From Candidatus Cetobacterium colombiensis (GTDB lineage: Bacteria; Fusobacteriota; Fusobacteriia; Fusobacteriales; Fusobacteriaceae): a stretch of 64,000 nt of DNA. Where the stretch lies: NCBI RefSeq assembly GCF_033962415.1, contig NZ_JAVIKH010000004.1, forward strand, positions 114,163-178,162, read 5' to 3'. The translations under genes and the position numbers were made by a program. Below are positions 45,146 through 53,238 of the stretch, piece by piece; the stretch's first letter is position 1; each line of letters starts with the position of its first letter. The notes under the pieces are model-generated. The model was not told the origin of the DNA and searched no databases. It saw only the letters and a list, made by a program, of their open reading frames with translations.

Positions 45146-46273
45146 ATGGAGACATATTATTTTGATAACTCAGCAACAAGTTGTCCAAAACCAGAAGAAG
45201 TTTATAAAGCTGTAGAAGCAGGAATAAAAGATTACAATGCAAATCCGGGTAGAGCTGGACATAGAAAAGCTTTAGAGAGTGGAAAAAAAATATATGAAGT
45301 TAGAGAAAAAATAGCTAAATTTTTTAATATAGAAAATAGTTTAAATATAGCTTTTACTGCAAATGCTACAGAATCTTTAAATTTTGCAATAAAAGGTGGA
45401 ATTCCTACGGGATCTCATGTAATAACAACAAACTTTGAACATAACTCAGTTTTAAGACCATTATTTTATATGCAAGATGAGAAAGAAGTAAGTTTAACAT
45501 TTGTTAATACATATAAAGAGATAGAAGAAAATATTAAATCTAGTACTAAAGCAATAGTGGTAAATCACATATCAAATGTTAATGGAACAGTTCAAGATAT
45601 AGAAAAAATAGGAAAGATTTGTAAAAAATATAATTTATTATTTATATTAGATGCATCTCAAAGTGCAGGATATATAGATATAGATATGGAAAGAGATAAT
45701 ATAGATATATTGTGCTTAACAGGTCATAAATCTCTTTTTGGAATTCAAGGAATTGGAGCTATTTGTTTAAAAGAAGGAGTAAAAATAATTCCAGTATTAG
45801 AAGGTGGAACAGGAAGTTTTTCTAAATTATCAAGACAACCAAAAGAGATGCCAGAATTGCTAGAAGCAGGAACACCGAATACACCTGGAATATTAAGTTT
45901 AGGAGCAGGAATAGATTTTATAAATCGAATAGGATTAAATAAAATAAAAGAGCATGAAGATATTTTGACAAAAAGATTTATAAAACGATTAAGAAATATT
46001 GATAAAATAAAACTTTACGAAAGTTTTACAGAAAATCAAGGTCCAGTTATAAGTTTAAATATAGAAGGGATAGAAAGTAGTGATTTAGCTCAGATTTTAG
46101 ATGAAGAGTTTGGGATTTTAGTAAGAGCAGGATATCATTGTGCTCCTCTTGCTCATCGAACAATGGGAACTTATGAAACAGGAACTGTGAGATTTTCATT
46201 TGGGTACTTTAATACAGAAGAAGAGATTGATTATGCACTAGATGCATTAAAAAATATCACTTTACAAATTTAA
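45146..46273 (+). CDS. cysteine desulfurase-like class V aminotransferase
   Basis: 375 residues. Class V PLP fold: YYFDNSATSCPKPEEV, FTANATESLNFAIKGG, NHISNVNGTVQDIEKIG, LDASQSAGYIDID (PLP-binding Asp), the Schiff-base Lys in LTGHKSLFGIQGIG, and VRAGYHCAPLAHRTMGT carrying the mobile-loop Cys, characteristic of SufS/CsdA-type desulfurases. It converts cysteine to alanine plus protein-bound sulfide. No SufU/IscU scaffold is adjacent, so its acceptor is unknown. The pyr operon promoter starts inside its 3' end. Confidence 0.88.
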   Translation: METYYFDNSATSCPKPEEVYKAVEAGIKDYNANPGRAGHRKALESGKKIYEVREKIAKFFNIENSLNIAFTANATESLNFAIKGGIPTGSHVITTNFEHNSVLRPLFYMQDEKEVSLTFVNTYKEIEENIKSSTKAIVVNHISNVNGTVQDIEKIGKICKKYNLLFILDASQSAGYIDIDMERDNIDILCLTGHKSLFGIQGIGAICLKEGVKIIPVLEGGTGSFSKLSRQPKEMPELLEAGTPNTPGILSLGAGIDFINRIGLNKIKEHEDILTKRFIKRLRNIDKIKLYESFTENQGPVISLNIEGIESSDLAQILDEEFGILVRAGYHCAPLAHRTMGTYETGTVRFSFGYFNTEEEIDYALDALKNITLQI

Positions 46274-46289
46274 AAAGGTATGATATACT
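46261..46289 (+). promoter_or_regulatory. promoter of the pyr operon leader
   Basis: TTTACA (46261-46266), a 17-bp spacer, TATACT (46284-46289). The -35 lies in the last codons of the desulfurase gene. AGAGC follows at 46294, as it does at the carA leader start. Confidence 0.85.
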
Positions 46290-46321
46290 CTCTAGAGCGT
46301 AAAAAATGAGGAGGATAAAAA

Positions 46322-46447
46322 GTGAGAAAACTGTTAAGTATTTTTGGATTAAGAAAAGAAAAAAAGAAAAAAACGTTATTTTCATTATTATTTTTATCTT
46401 TTAATTTTGATTTTAATATATGGAATAGAAGTTACATTAATTTGTAA
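46322..46447 (+). CDS. pyrB leader peptide (U-rich, Phe/Leu-rich)
   Basis: 41 codons from GTG 46322, behind GAGGAGG. The peptide runs MRKLLSIFGLRKEKKKKT, then LFSLLFLSFNFDFNIW, then NRSYINL. It has the same plan as the carA leader: a Lys run, then U-rich Phe/Leu/Asn codons, then translation straight through a terminator hairpin. The stop TAA (46445-46447) lies in the descending arm of that hairpin. No protein family is recognised. A regulatory role in UTP-dependent attenuation of the pyr operon is inferred from layout and from the pathway downstream. Confidence 0.8.
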   Translation: MRKLLSIFGLRKEKKKKTLFSLLFLSFNFDFNIWNRSYINL

Positions 46448-46466
46448 TTTCTATTCCTTTTTTTTT
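46422..46466 (+). terminator. attenuator upstream of pyrB
   Basis: GGAATAGAAGTTACA (46422-46436) pairs with TGTAATTTCTATTCC (46443-46457), 15 bp including one G-T, with a 6-nt loop and T9. It lies 24 bp before pyrB and overlaps the end of the leader ORF. Confidence 0.92.
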
Positions 46467-46490
46467 AACTAAAATTTTTAAGGAGGAGAA

Positions 46491-47555
46491 ATGAGAGATT
46501 TTATTTCAATGAAGGATTTTACAAAAGGGGATATTTTAGAAGTTTTAAGAGTAGCAAAAGAATTAGAGAAAAAAAATGAAGAACTTTTGAGAAATAAAAT
46601 AGTTGGAAGTTTATTTTTCGAACCATCAACTAGAACAAGATTATCATTTACCTCAGCAGCTTATAGATTAGGTGCAAAAGTTTTAGGGTTTGATTCACCA
46701 GATGCAACTTCATTGAAGAAAGGTGAATCATTAAGAGATACAATAAAAATGACAGAAGCTTATTCTGATGTGATTGTAATGAGACATAATAGAGATGGAG
46801 CAGCTCGTTTTGCTGCAGATATATCAAAAGTTCCAGTTGTAAACGCAGGGGATGGAGCTAATGAGCATCCAAGCCAAACATTATTAGATTTATATACAAT
46901 TCAAAAAGAATTTGGAGATATAGAAGGAAAAAAAGTTGCTTTTGTGGGAGATTTAAAATATGGAAGAACAGTCCACTCTTTAACAAAAGCATTAGAGATG
47001 TTTAATTGTGAGTTTTACTTCATAGCTCCTGATGTAATTCAAATACCAGAATACATAACAAGAGAACTAGATAAAAAAGGAATGAAATATCATATATTAA
47101 ACGATTATAAAGATGTTTTGAAAGAGATTGATGTTTTATATATGACAAGAATACAAAAGGAAAGATTTGACAATCAAGAGGATTATGAAAAAGTTGCTGG
47201 AGTTTATGTAATAGATAAAAAGAACATTGTAGGAAAATGCAAAGAAAATATGATAATTTTACATCCACTACCAAGAGTAGATGAAATAAAAATAGATTTA
47301 GATGAAACAAAACATGCTAAATATTTTGAACAGGCAGCTAATGGAGTCCCAACAAGAGAAGCAATATTTTCAATAGCATTAGACTTAGTAAAAGTATATA
47401 AAGATAAAGAGATAATAAAAAATATAAAAGAATCAGAAAAAGTTGTATGTGTAAATGAAAAGTGTATAACAAAATTTGAAGAGACACAGAATAAATATGT
47501 AATAGATAAAGATCATGAATACTGTTATTACTGTAACAGAGATATAAAAAAATAA
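46491..47555 (+). CDS. pyrB: aspartate carbamoyltransferase fused to a PyrI-type zinc domain
   Basis: 354 residues against about 305 for plain PyrB; AAGGAGGAG ribosome site. The catalytic part is complete: carbamoyl-phosphate loop EPSTRTRLSF (about 43), the flexible loop with SLKKGES, MRHNRDGA, HPSQTLLDLYT, KYGRTVHS, and LHPLPRVDEI. Residues 317-354 add a four-Cys zinc site, Cys320-x4-Cys325 and Cys345-x2-Cys348, the same spacing pattern as the zinc domain of E. coli PyrI, but the nucleotide-binding half of PyrI is absent. It commits carbamoyl phosphate to pyrimidine synthesis. First gene of pyrB-K-D-F-C-E. Confidence 0.95.
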   Translation: MRDFISMKDFTKGDILEVLRVAKELEKKNEELLRNKIVGSLFFEPSTRTRLSFTSAAYRLGAKVLGFDSPDATSLKKGESLRDTIKMTEAYSDVIVMRHNRDGAARFAADISKVPVVNAGDGANEHPSQTLLDLYTIQKEFGDIEGKKVAFVGDLKYGRTVHSLTKALEMFNCEFYFIAPDVIQIPEYITRELDKKGMKYHILNDYKDVLKEIDVLYMTRIQKERFDNQEDYEKVAGVYVIDKKNIVGKCKENMIILHPLPRVDEIKIDLDETKHAKYFEQAANGVPTREAIFSIALDLVKVYKDKEIIKNIKESEKVVCVNEKCITKFEETQNKYVIDKDHEYCYYCNRDIKK

Positions 47556-47584
47556 AAAATTTTAAGATAGATTTGGGAGGAAAA

Positions 47585-48388
47585 ATGTTTTTAGAGGATT
47601 GTAAAGTATTAGAAAATCAAAAAGTCGGAGAAGATTACTATTTAATGAAAATAGAATCTAAAAAAGCTTCTCAACATTCAAAAGCTGGGCAATTTTTTAT
47701 GTTGAAATTAAAAAATGAAATAAGAATTTTAAGAAGACCCATCAGTCTTCATTATGCAGATAAAGAGAGAAATATTTTAGAGTTTTATTATGAAGTAAAA
47801 GGTGGAGGAACAAAAGAGTTTGCTCAACTTGAATCTGGAGATATTTTAAATATACAAGGACCTTTAGGAACAGGATTTACAACACAGTTAAAAGATAAAA
47901 AATGTGTTGTAGTTGGAGGGGGAATGGGAATTGCTCCAACTAAACTTTTAATAGATGAATTAAAGAAAAATAATGAAGTTATATTTATTGCTGGAGGAAG
48001 AGGGAAAGAAGCTTTAAATATTTTAAGCAATTTAAATTTGGAAGGTGTAAAAACTTATATAACAACTGATGATGGATCTTTAGGTGAAAAAGGTAATGTA
48101 ATATCAGTTTTAAGTAAAGTTTTAGCTGAAGAAAAGATAGATATAGTTCAAACTTGTGGGCCACATAAAATGATGGAAGCAGTTGCTGAAACAGCTGGTA
48201 AAGCACATGTATTTTGTGAGGTTTCATTAGAAGAGAGAATGGCATGTGGAGTAAAAGCTTGTGTGGGGTGTTCTATAAAAACTTTAGATGGGATGAAAAA
48301 AGTTTGCCATGATGGACCTGTATTTGATTCAAAAATAATAGTGGATGTAAATCCAAAAGAAAACACTGGGTGTAACTGTGGAAATTAA
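47585..48388 (+). CDS. pyrK: dihydroorotate dehydrogenase electron transfer subunit
   Basis: 267 residues from ATG 47585, 4 bp after GGGAGG; the TTG at 47573 would include that site. FAD-binding beta barrel with RRPISLHY (flavin-binding RxxS), NAD-binding GGGMGIAPT, and the [2Fe-2S] cluster CEVSLEERMACGVKACVGCSIK...CHDGPVF. With PyrD type 1B it forms a heterotetramer passing electrons from dihydroorotate to NAD+. Pairing with pyrD next door fixes the identity. Confidence 0.95.
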   Translation: MFLEDCKVLENQKVGEDYYLMKIESKKASQHSKAGQFFMLKLKNEIRILRRPISLHYADKERNILEFYYEVKGGGTKEFAQLESGDILNIQGPLGTGFTTQLKDKKCVVVGGGMGIAPTKLLIDELKKNNEVIFIAGGRGKEALNILSNLNLEGVKTYITTDDGSLGEKGNVISVLSKVLAEEKIDIVQTCGPHKMMEAVAETAGKAHVFCEVSLEERMACGVKACVGCSIKTLDGMKKVCHDGPVFDSKIIVDVNPKENTGCNCGN

Positions 48389-48401
48389 GGGAGTGAAGAA
48401 G

Positions 48402-49319
48402 ATGAATAGATTAAAAACTAATTTTTTAGGAAAAGAGTTTAAAAATCCAATGGTAACATCATCAGGGTGTTTTGGTTTTGGTTTAGAGTATAAGGATTAT
48501 TTTGATCCAAATGTATTGGGTGGAATTGTAGTTAAAGGAATAACAATGGAACCAAGAGATGGAAACTATGGAACTAGAATAGCAGAAACTCCAGGTGGAA
48601 TGTTAAATTGTGTAGGACTAGAGAATCCAGGAATTGATTATTTTGAAAATGTAATTGTAAAGAACATAAAAGATTCTGGAATAGAATCACCTATAATAGT
48701 AAATATCAATGGTAAAGTAATAGAAGAATATGTTGAAATAGCTAAAAGAGTTGAAAAGATACCTGAAGTAGATATGATTGAATTAAATATTTCTTGTCCA
48801 AATGTAAAAGATGGAGGGATGGCATTTGGAGCTAAACCAGAAGTAGCTGGAGCAGTAACAAAAGCTGTTAGAGAAGTAACAACAAAACCTTTAATTGTAA
48901 AATTATCTCCAAATGTAACAGATATATCTCATATAGCAAAAGTAGTAGAAGAAAATGGTGCAGATGCAGTTTCATTAATAAATACTTTATTAGGAATGGC
49001 AATAGATATAAAAAAGAAAAAACCTGTATTAGGAAATACTTTTGGAGGATTCTCAGGTCCAGCTGTAAAACCAGTTGCATTAAGAATGGTTTATCAAGTT
49101 TATAAAAGTGTAAATATCCCAATTGTTGGAATGGGTGGAATTTCATCAACTGAAGATGCTATAGAGTTTATGATGGCTGGAGCAACGATGGTTTCTTTAG
49201 GAACAGGATTATTCTCAAATCCAGTTTTACCTGTAGAAATAAAAGAAGGACTGGAAAAATTTTGTGAGGAAAATAATTTAGAAAATATACAAGATATAGT
49301 AGGAGTAGCACATAATTAA
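48402..49319 (+). CDS. pyrD: dihydroorotate dehydrogenase, catalytic subunit (type 1B)
   Basis: 305 residues from ATG 48402; the GTG at 48378 lies inside pyrK and is less likely. The FMN barrel shows NPMVTSSGCFGFG, GGIVVKGIT, GLENPGIDYF, ELNISCPNVKDGG, KLSPNVTDI, GFSGPAVKPVALRMVY and IVGMGGISSTEDA. Cys in NISCPN is the catalytic base of class 1 enzymes. Oxidises dihydroorotate to orotate. It sits 13 bp after the pyrK stop and requires PyrK as its NAD partner. Confidence 0.96.
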   Translation: MNRLKTNFLGKEFKNPMVTSSGCFGFGLEYKDYFDPNVLGGIVVKGITMEPRDGNYGTRIAETPGGMLNCVGLENPGIDYFENVIVKNIKDSGIESPIIVNINGKVIEEYVEIAKRVEKIPEVDMIELNISCPNVKDGGMAFGAKPEVAGAVTKAVREVTTKPLIVKLSPNVTDISHIAKVVEENGADAVSLINTLLGMAIDIKKKKPVLGNTFGGFSGPAVKPVALRMVYQVYKSVNIPIVGMGGISSTEDAIEFMMAGATMVSLGTGLFSNPVLPVEIKEGLEKFCEENNLENIQDIVGVAHN

Positions 49320-49351
49320 TTAACAAATTATAAGAAATTAACGGAGGAAAA

Positions 49352-50080
49352 ATGAACATAAAGGATAGATTAATAATAGCACTGGATTATTCAAATATGG
49401 AGGATGCTAAGAATATAGTTGAAATTTTAGGAGATACAGTTTCTTTTTATAAGGTTGGTTTAGAATTATTTTTAAACTCAAAAGGTGAAATGGTAGATTA
49501 TCTTACTAAAAATGGAAAAAAAGTATTCTTAGATCTAAAGTTTCATGATATTCCAAATACAACAACAATGGCTTCATTATTTGCAGCTAAACAAAATGTT
49601 TTTATGTTCAATGTACATGCTAGTGGTGGAAGAGCAATGATGGAATCTGTAGCTAAAAGAGTTAAAGAAGTAAATCCAGAGATATTATCAATTGCGGTAA
49701 CAATTTTAACAAGTTTTTCAGAAGATGCTGTAAAAGAAACTTTTAGAAGTGAACTTTCATTAAAAGAATTAGCATTAAATCTAGCTAAATTAACTAAAGA
49801 AGCTAAAATGGATGGAATTGTATGTTCTCCTTGGGAAGCAAAAGCTATAAAAGAATTATGTGGACAAGACTTTAAAACTGTTTGTCCTGGAGTTAGACCT
49901 AAATGGTCTGTTGCAGACGATCAAGAAAGAATAATGACACCAAAAGATGCCATAATAAATGGATGTGACTATTTAGTTGTAGGAAGACCAATTACTAAAA
50001 ATGAAAATCCAGTAGAGGCAGCTAAAAAAGTATTAGCTGAAATAGAAGAGGGAGTAAAAGAGGGAAATCTATGTTGCTAA
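49352..50080 (+). CDS. pyrF: orotidine 5'-phosphate decarboxylase
   Basis: 242 residues, GGAGGAAAA ribosome site. LIIALDYSNMEDAKNIV, the catalytic Lys-Asp-Lys network in VFLDLKFHDIPNT, FNVHASGGRAMM, SPWEAKAIKE, TVCPGVRPKW and YLVVGRPITKNENP are the group 1 OMP decarboxylase motifs. It makes UMP. Its end overlaps pyrC by 10 bases. Confidence 0.96.
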   Translation: MNIKDRLIIALDYSNMEDAKNIVEILGDTVSFYKVGLELFLNSKGEMVDYLTKNGKKVFLDLKFHDIPNTTTMASLFAAKQNVFMFNVHASGGRAMMESVAKRVKEVNPEILSIAVTILTSFSEDAVKETFRSELSLKELALNLAKLTKEAKMDGIVCSPWEAKAIKELCGQDFKTVCPGVRPKWSVADDQERIMTPKDAIINGCDYLVVGRPITKNENPVEAAKKVLAEIEEGVKEGNLCC

Positions 50081-51276
50081 AAAATTGTAAAATTTTATAT
50101 CAAGATAAAGAGGATATAAAAGATATCTTAATAGAAGAGGGGAAAATAACTAAGATATACAATTGCTCAGAGATAGAGGAATTAGATATAGATGAAATAA
50201 TAGATGTGGATGGAAATTGGGTTCTACCAGGAATAATAGATGTACATACACATATGAGAGATCCAGGGTTGTCATATAAAGAGGATTTTGAAACAGGAAG
50301 TAAAGCATGTGCTAAAGGTGGAGTAACAACATTTATAGATATGCCAAATACAGTTCCAAATACAACAACAAAAGAGATTTTAGATGCTAAAGAGAGCAAT
50401 TCTAAAAATAGAAGTTATGTGGATTATGGATTTCACTTTGGGGGAAGTAAACTAGATAATAGTAAAGAGATAAAAAGTGTTAAAAGTAGAGTGGCTTCAA
50501 CTAAAATATTCCTAAATATGTCAACAGGAGATATGCTAGTTGAAGAAGAAAATATTTTAGAAAATCTTTTTAAAGAATCAAAAATAATATCAGTCCATGC
50601 TGAAGAGGAAATGGTTGATAAGGCAATAGATTTAGCTAGAAAATTTAGAAAACCTCTTTACTTATGTCATTTGTCAAAAAAGAGTGAAGTTGAAAAACTA
50701 AGGGCTGCAAAAAAAGAGGGATTAAAAATATATGGAGAAGTAGCACCACATCATCTATTTTTAGATTCAACAATGGCAAATTCATTATTACTTATGAAAC
50801 CAGAATTAAAGAGTAAAGAAGATTGTGAAGCACTGTGGTTAGGGTTACAAGATGGAACTATCGATACAATTGGAACAGACCATGCTCCACATACATTAGA
50901 GGAGAAAAATGCAAAGACAACATATGGAATTCCTGGAGTGGAAAACTCTTTAGAGATGATGTTAAAAGAATTAGATAAAAAAATAGATATGAAGACATTA
51001 CAAAAAGTAATGTCGGAAAATCCAGCAAAAATATTTGGACTAGAGGGGAAAGGAAAAATAGAAGTTGGGTGTGACGCTGATTTAGTAGTATTAGATTTAT
51101 CTGCTAAAGAAGTTATAGAAAATAAAAATGTGATTTCAAAATGTGGTTGGACACCTTATAGTGGAATAGTAGGAGGGGGAAAAGTCCTACTAACATTGGT
51201 AAGAGGGCACCTAGTTTATGATGGTAAAAACTTTATAGAAAAAATTGGAGAAGGAGTGAAATATAAAAATGTCTAG
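50071..51276 (+). CDS. pyrC: dihydroorotase (class I)
   Basis: 401 residues, starting inside the last codons of pyrF with AGAGGGAAA upstream. Amidohydrolase metal site: DVHTHMRDPG (HxH plus substrate Arg), KIFLNMSTGD in the carboxy-Lys position region, SVHAEEE, LCHLSKKSEVE, and GTDHAPHTLEEK with the catalytic Asp. The last part returns to a beta sandwich (GCDADLVVLDL). Closes carbamoyl aspartate to dihydroorotate. It overlaps pyrE by 8 bases. Confidence 0.95.
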   Translation: MLLKNCKILYQDKEDIKDILIEEGKITKIYNCSEIEELDIDEIIDVDGNWVLPGIIDVHTHMRDPGLSYKEDFETGSKACAKGGVTTFIDMPNTVPNTTTKEILDAKESNSKNRSYVDYGFHFGGSKLDNSKEIKSVKSRVASTKIFLNMSTGDMLVEEENILENLFKESKIISVHAEEEMVDKAIDLARKFRKPLYLCHLSKKSEVEKLRAAKKEGLKIYGEVAPHHLFLDSTMANSLLLMKPELKSKEDCEALWLGLQDGTIDTIGTDHAPHTLEEKNAKTTYGIPGVENSLEMMLKELDKKIDMKTLQKVMSENPAKIFGLEGKGKIEVGCDADLVVLDLSAKEVIENKNVISKCGWTPYSGIVGGGKVLLTLVRGHLVYDGKNFIEKIGEGVKYKNV

Positions 51277-51892
51277 AGAGAAAAATATAGCAAAATCATT
51301 ATTAGGAACAGAGGCAGTTAGATTAAGTGTAAAGGATCCATTTACTTTTGTATCTGGAATAAAAAGTCCAATTTATTGTGATAATAGAAAGATGATAGGA
51401 TTTCCAAAAGAAAGACAAGTAGTAGTAGACGCATTTATAGAAGTTTTAAAAGAGAAAGAATTTGATATTGTTGCAGGAACAGCTACAGCTGGAATTCCTT
51501 GGGCTGCATTTATAGCTCAAGAGATGAATGTACCAATGGCTTATATAAGAGGAGAAAAAAAAGCTCACGGTGCTGGAAGACAAATTGAAGGTGCAGAGTT
51601 TGAAGGTAAAAAAGTTATTATAATAGAGGATTTAATTTCTACAGGAGGAAGTTCTATAAAAGCTGTAGCCGCTGCAAGAGAAGCAGGAGCTATTGATGTA
51701 GAAGTATTAGCAATATTCTCATATGAATTTGAGAAAGCATATAAAAACTTTGAGCATGACCATATTCCATGGACAACATTATCTAACTTTGCAGCTTTAA
51801 TTAATGTAGCAAGAGAAGAAAATTACTTAGATTCAGAAGAAGCTGAAATAGCTTTAAAATGGAATAAAACTCCAGATACTTGGGGAAGATAA
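51269..51892 (+). CDS. pyrE: orotate phosphoribosyltransferase
   Basis: 207 residues. PRPP-binding motif VIIIEDLISTGGSSIKA (about 122-138), the flexible loop with EKKAHGAGRQIEG, and SPIYCDNRKMIGFP near the N-terminus. It joins orotate and PRPP to form OMP. Last gene of the pyr operon; a strong terminator follows 6 bp after the stop. Confidence 0.96.
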   Translation: MSREKNIAKSLLGTEAVRLSVKDPFTFVSGIKSPIYCDNRKMIGFPKERQVVVDAFIEVLKEKEFDIVAGTATAGIPWAAFIAQEMNVPMAYIRGEKKAHGAGRQIEGAEFEGKKVIIIEDLISTGGSSIKAVAAAREAGAIDVEVLAIFSYEFEKAYKNFEHDHIPWTTLSNFAALINVAREENYLDSEEAEIALKWNKTPDTWGR

Positions 51893-51898
51893 TAACTG

Positions 51899-51932
51899 AA
51901 GGAAACAGTGAGTAATCTGTTTCCTTTTTTTA
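51899..51932 (+). terminator. pyr operon terminator
   Basis: AAGGAAACAG/CTGTTTCCTT with an 8-nt loop and T run. Confidence 0.92.
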
Positions 51933-51944
51933 ATAAAGCATTGG

Positions 51945-51973
51945 TTGACTTTGTTAAAAAAATATCGTATCAT
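51945..51973 (+). promoter_or_regulatory. promoter of aminotransferase gene
   Basis: TTGACT (51945-51950), a 17-bp spacer, TATCAT (51968-51973), 40 bp before the start codon. Confidence 0.85.
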
Positions 51974-52013
51974 ATTTAGAAATAAAAAATTTAAAAAAAG
52001 CTAGGAGGAACAA

Positions 52014-53204
52014 ATGAAATTATCAAAAAGAGCATTAGAAATGAATTTTTCACCAATAAGAAAGTTGATTCCTCTGGCCGATGCAGCAGAAGCAAAAGGA
52101 ATAAAAGTTTATAAATTAAATATAGGACAACCAAATGTTGTAACACCAGATTCATTTTTTGAAGGATTACATAACTATAAAGAAAAAATAGTAAAGTACT
52201 CTCATTCACAAGGAATTCCACAATTATTAGAAAGCTTTGCAAAAAGTTATCAAAAAATGGGAATTGATATAAATGAAGAAGATTTACTAATAACTCAAGG
52301 TGGTAGTGAGGCGATAATGTTTGTCTTAATGGCTATATGTAATGAAGGAGACAATATATTAATACCTGAACCTTTTTATTCGAATTATACAAGCTTTTGT
52401 CAATTTGCAGGGGCAGAGGTAGTACCAATTCAAACAACAATAGAGACTAGTTTCCATCTACCAACAAAACAGAAAATTGAGTCTTTAATAACAGAGAAAA
52501 CAAGAGCAATAATGTTATCAAATCCAGTTAATCCAACAGGGACAGTTTATACAAAAGAAGAGATTGAGATGATTGCTGAAATAGCAAAAGAAAGAGACAT
52601 ATATATAATAGCAGATGAAGTATATAGACAATTTGTGTATGATGATATACCGTATACATCATTTATGCAATTAGAAGATGTAAAGGATAGAGTAATTTTA
52701 GTAGATAGTATTTCAAAGCACTATAGTGCTTGTGGAGCAAGAATTGGATTAATAGCTAGTAAAAACAAGGAACTAATGAATTGTATAATGAAGTTTAGTC
52801 AAGCTAGATTATGTGTTTCAACAATTGAACAACATGCAGCATCCAACTTAATAAATACTATGGATAACTATTTAGAAGATGTGAGAATAAAATATCAAAA
52901 TAGAAGAGATTTATTATTTTCATATTTAAATAGAATTCCGGGAGTTGTTTGTTATAAACCACACGGAGCGTTCTATGCTTTTGCAAAATTACCTATAGAT
53001 AATGCAGAAAAATTTGCAAAATGGTTATTAACTGATTATTCATATGAAAACCAAACTCTTTTATTAGCTCCAGGACCAGGGTTTTATCAAACTGAAGGAA
53101 AAGGAGAAAATGAGGTTAGATTCTCTTTCTGTACAAGTGTAGATGATATTGAAAATTCTATGATTATATTAAGAAGAGCATTAGAGGAATATAATAAAAA
53201 ATAA
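52014..53204 (+). CDS. PLP-dependent aminotransferase, class I (aspartate/aromatic type)
   Basis: 396 residues, TAGGAGG ribosome site. Fold type I: LNIGQPNVVTP, the PLP phosphate region LITQGGSEAIMFVLMA, SNPVNPTGTVYTKEE, ADEVYRQFVYDD (PLP-ring Asp), the Schiff-base Lys in VDSISKHYSACGARIG, and the C-terminal substrate Arg in EVRFSFCTS. Close to the AspB/PatA group; substrate cannot be fixed from sequence. Monocistronic with its own promoter; the terminator is shared with the convergent gene. Confidence 0.9.
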   Translation: MKLSKRALEMNFSPIRKLIPLADAAEAKGIKVYKLNIGQPNVVTPDSFFEGLHNYKEKIVKYSHSQGIPQLLESFAKSYQKMGIDINEEDLLITQGGSEAIMFVLMAICNEGDNILIPEPFYSNYTSFCQFAGAEVVPIQTTIETSFHLPTKQKIESLITEKTRAIMLSNPVNPTGTVYTKEEIEMIAEIAKERDIYIIADEVYRQFVYDDIPYTSFMQLEDVKDRVILVDSISKHYSACGARIGLIASKNKELMNCIMKFSQARLCVSTIEQHAASNLINTMDNYLEDVRIKYQNRRDLLFSYLNRIPGVVCYKPHGAFYAFAKLPIDNAEKFAKWLLTDYSYENQTLLLAPGPGFYQTEGKGENEVRFSFCTSVDDIENSMIILRRALEEYNKK

Positions 53205-53209
53205 ATTAT

Positions 53210-53238
53210 AAAAAAGGGGGATTGATTAAATCAATCCC
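53210..53238 (-). terminator. shared terminator between convergent genes
   Basis: GGGATTGAT (53218-53226) and ATCAATCCC (53230-53238) with a 3-nt loop. On the reverse strand it is followed by CC and T6, so it best serves the oxidoreductase gene, whose stop codon is inside the stem. A weaker T-rich tail also serves the forward gene. Confidence 0.8.
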
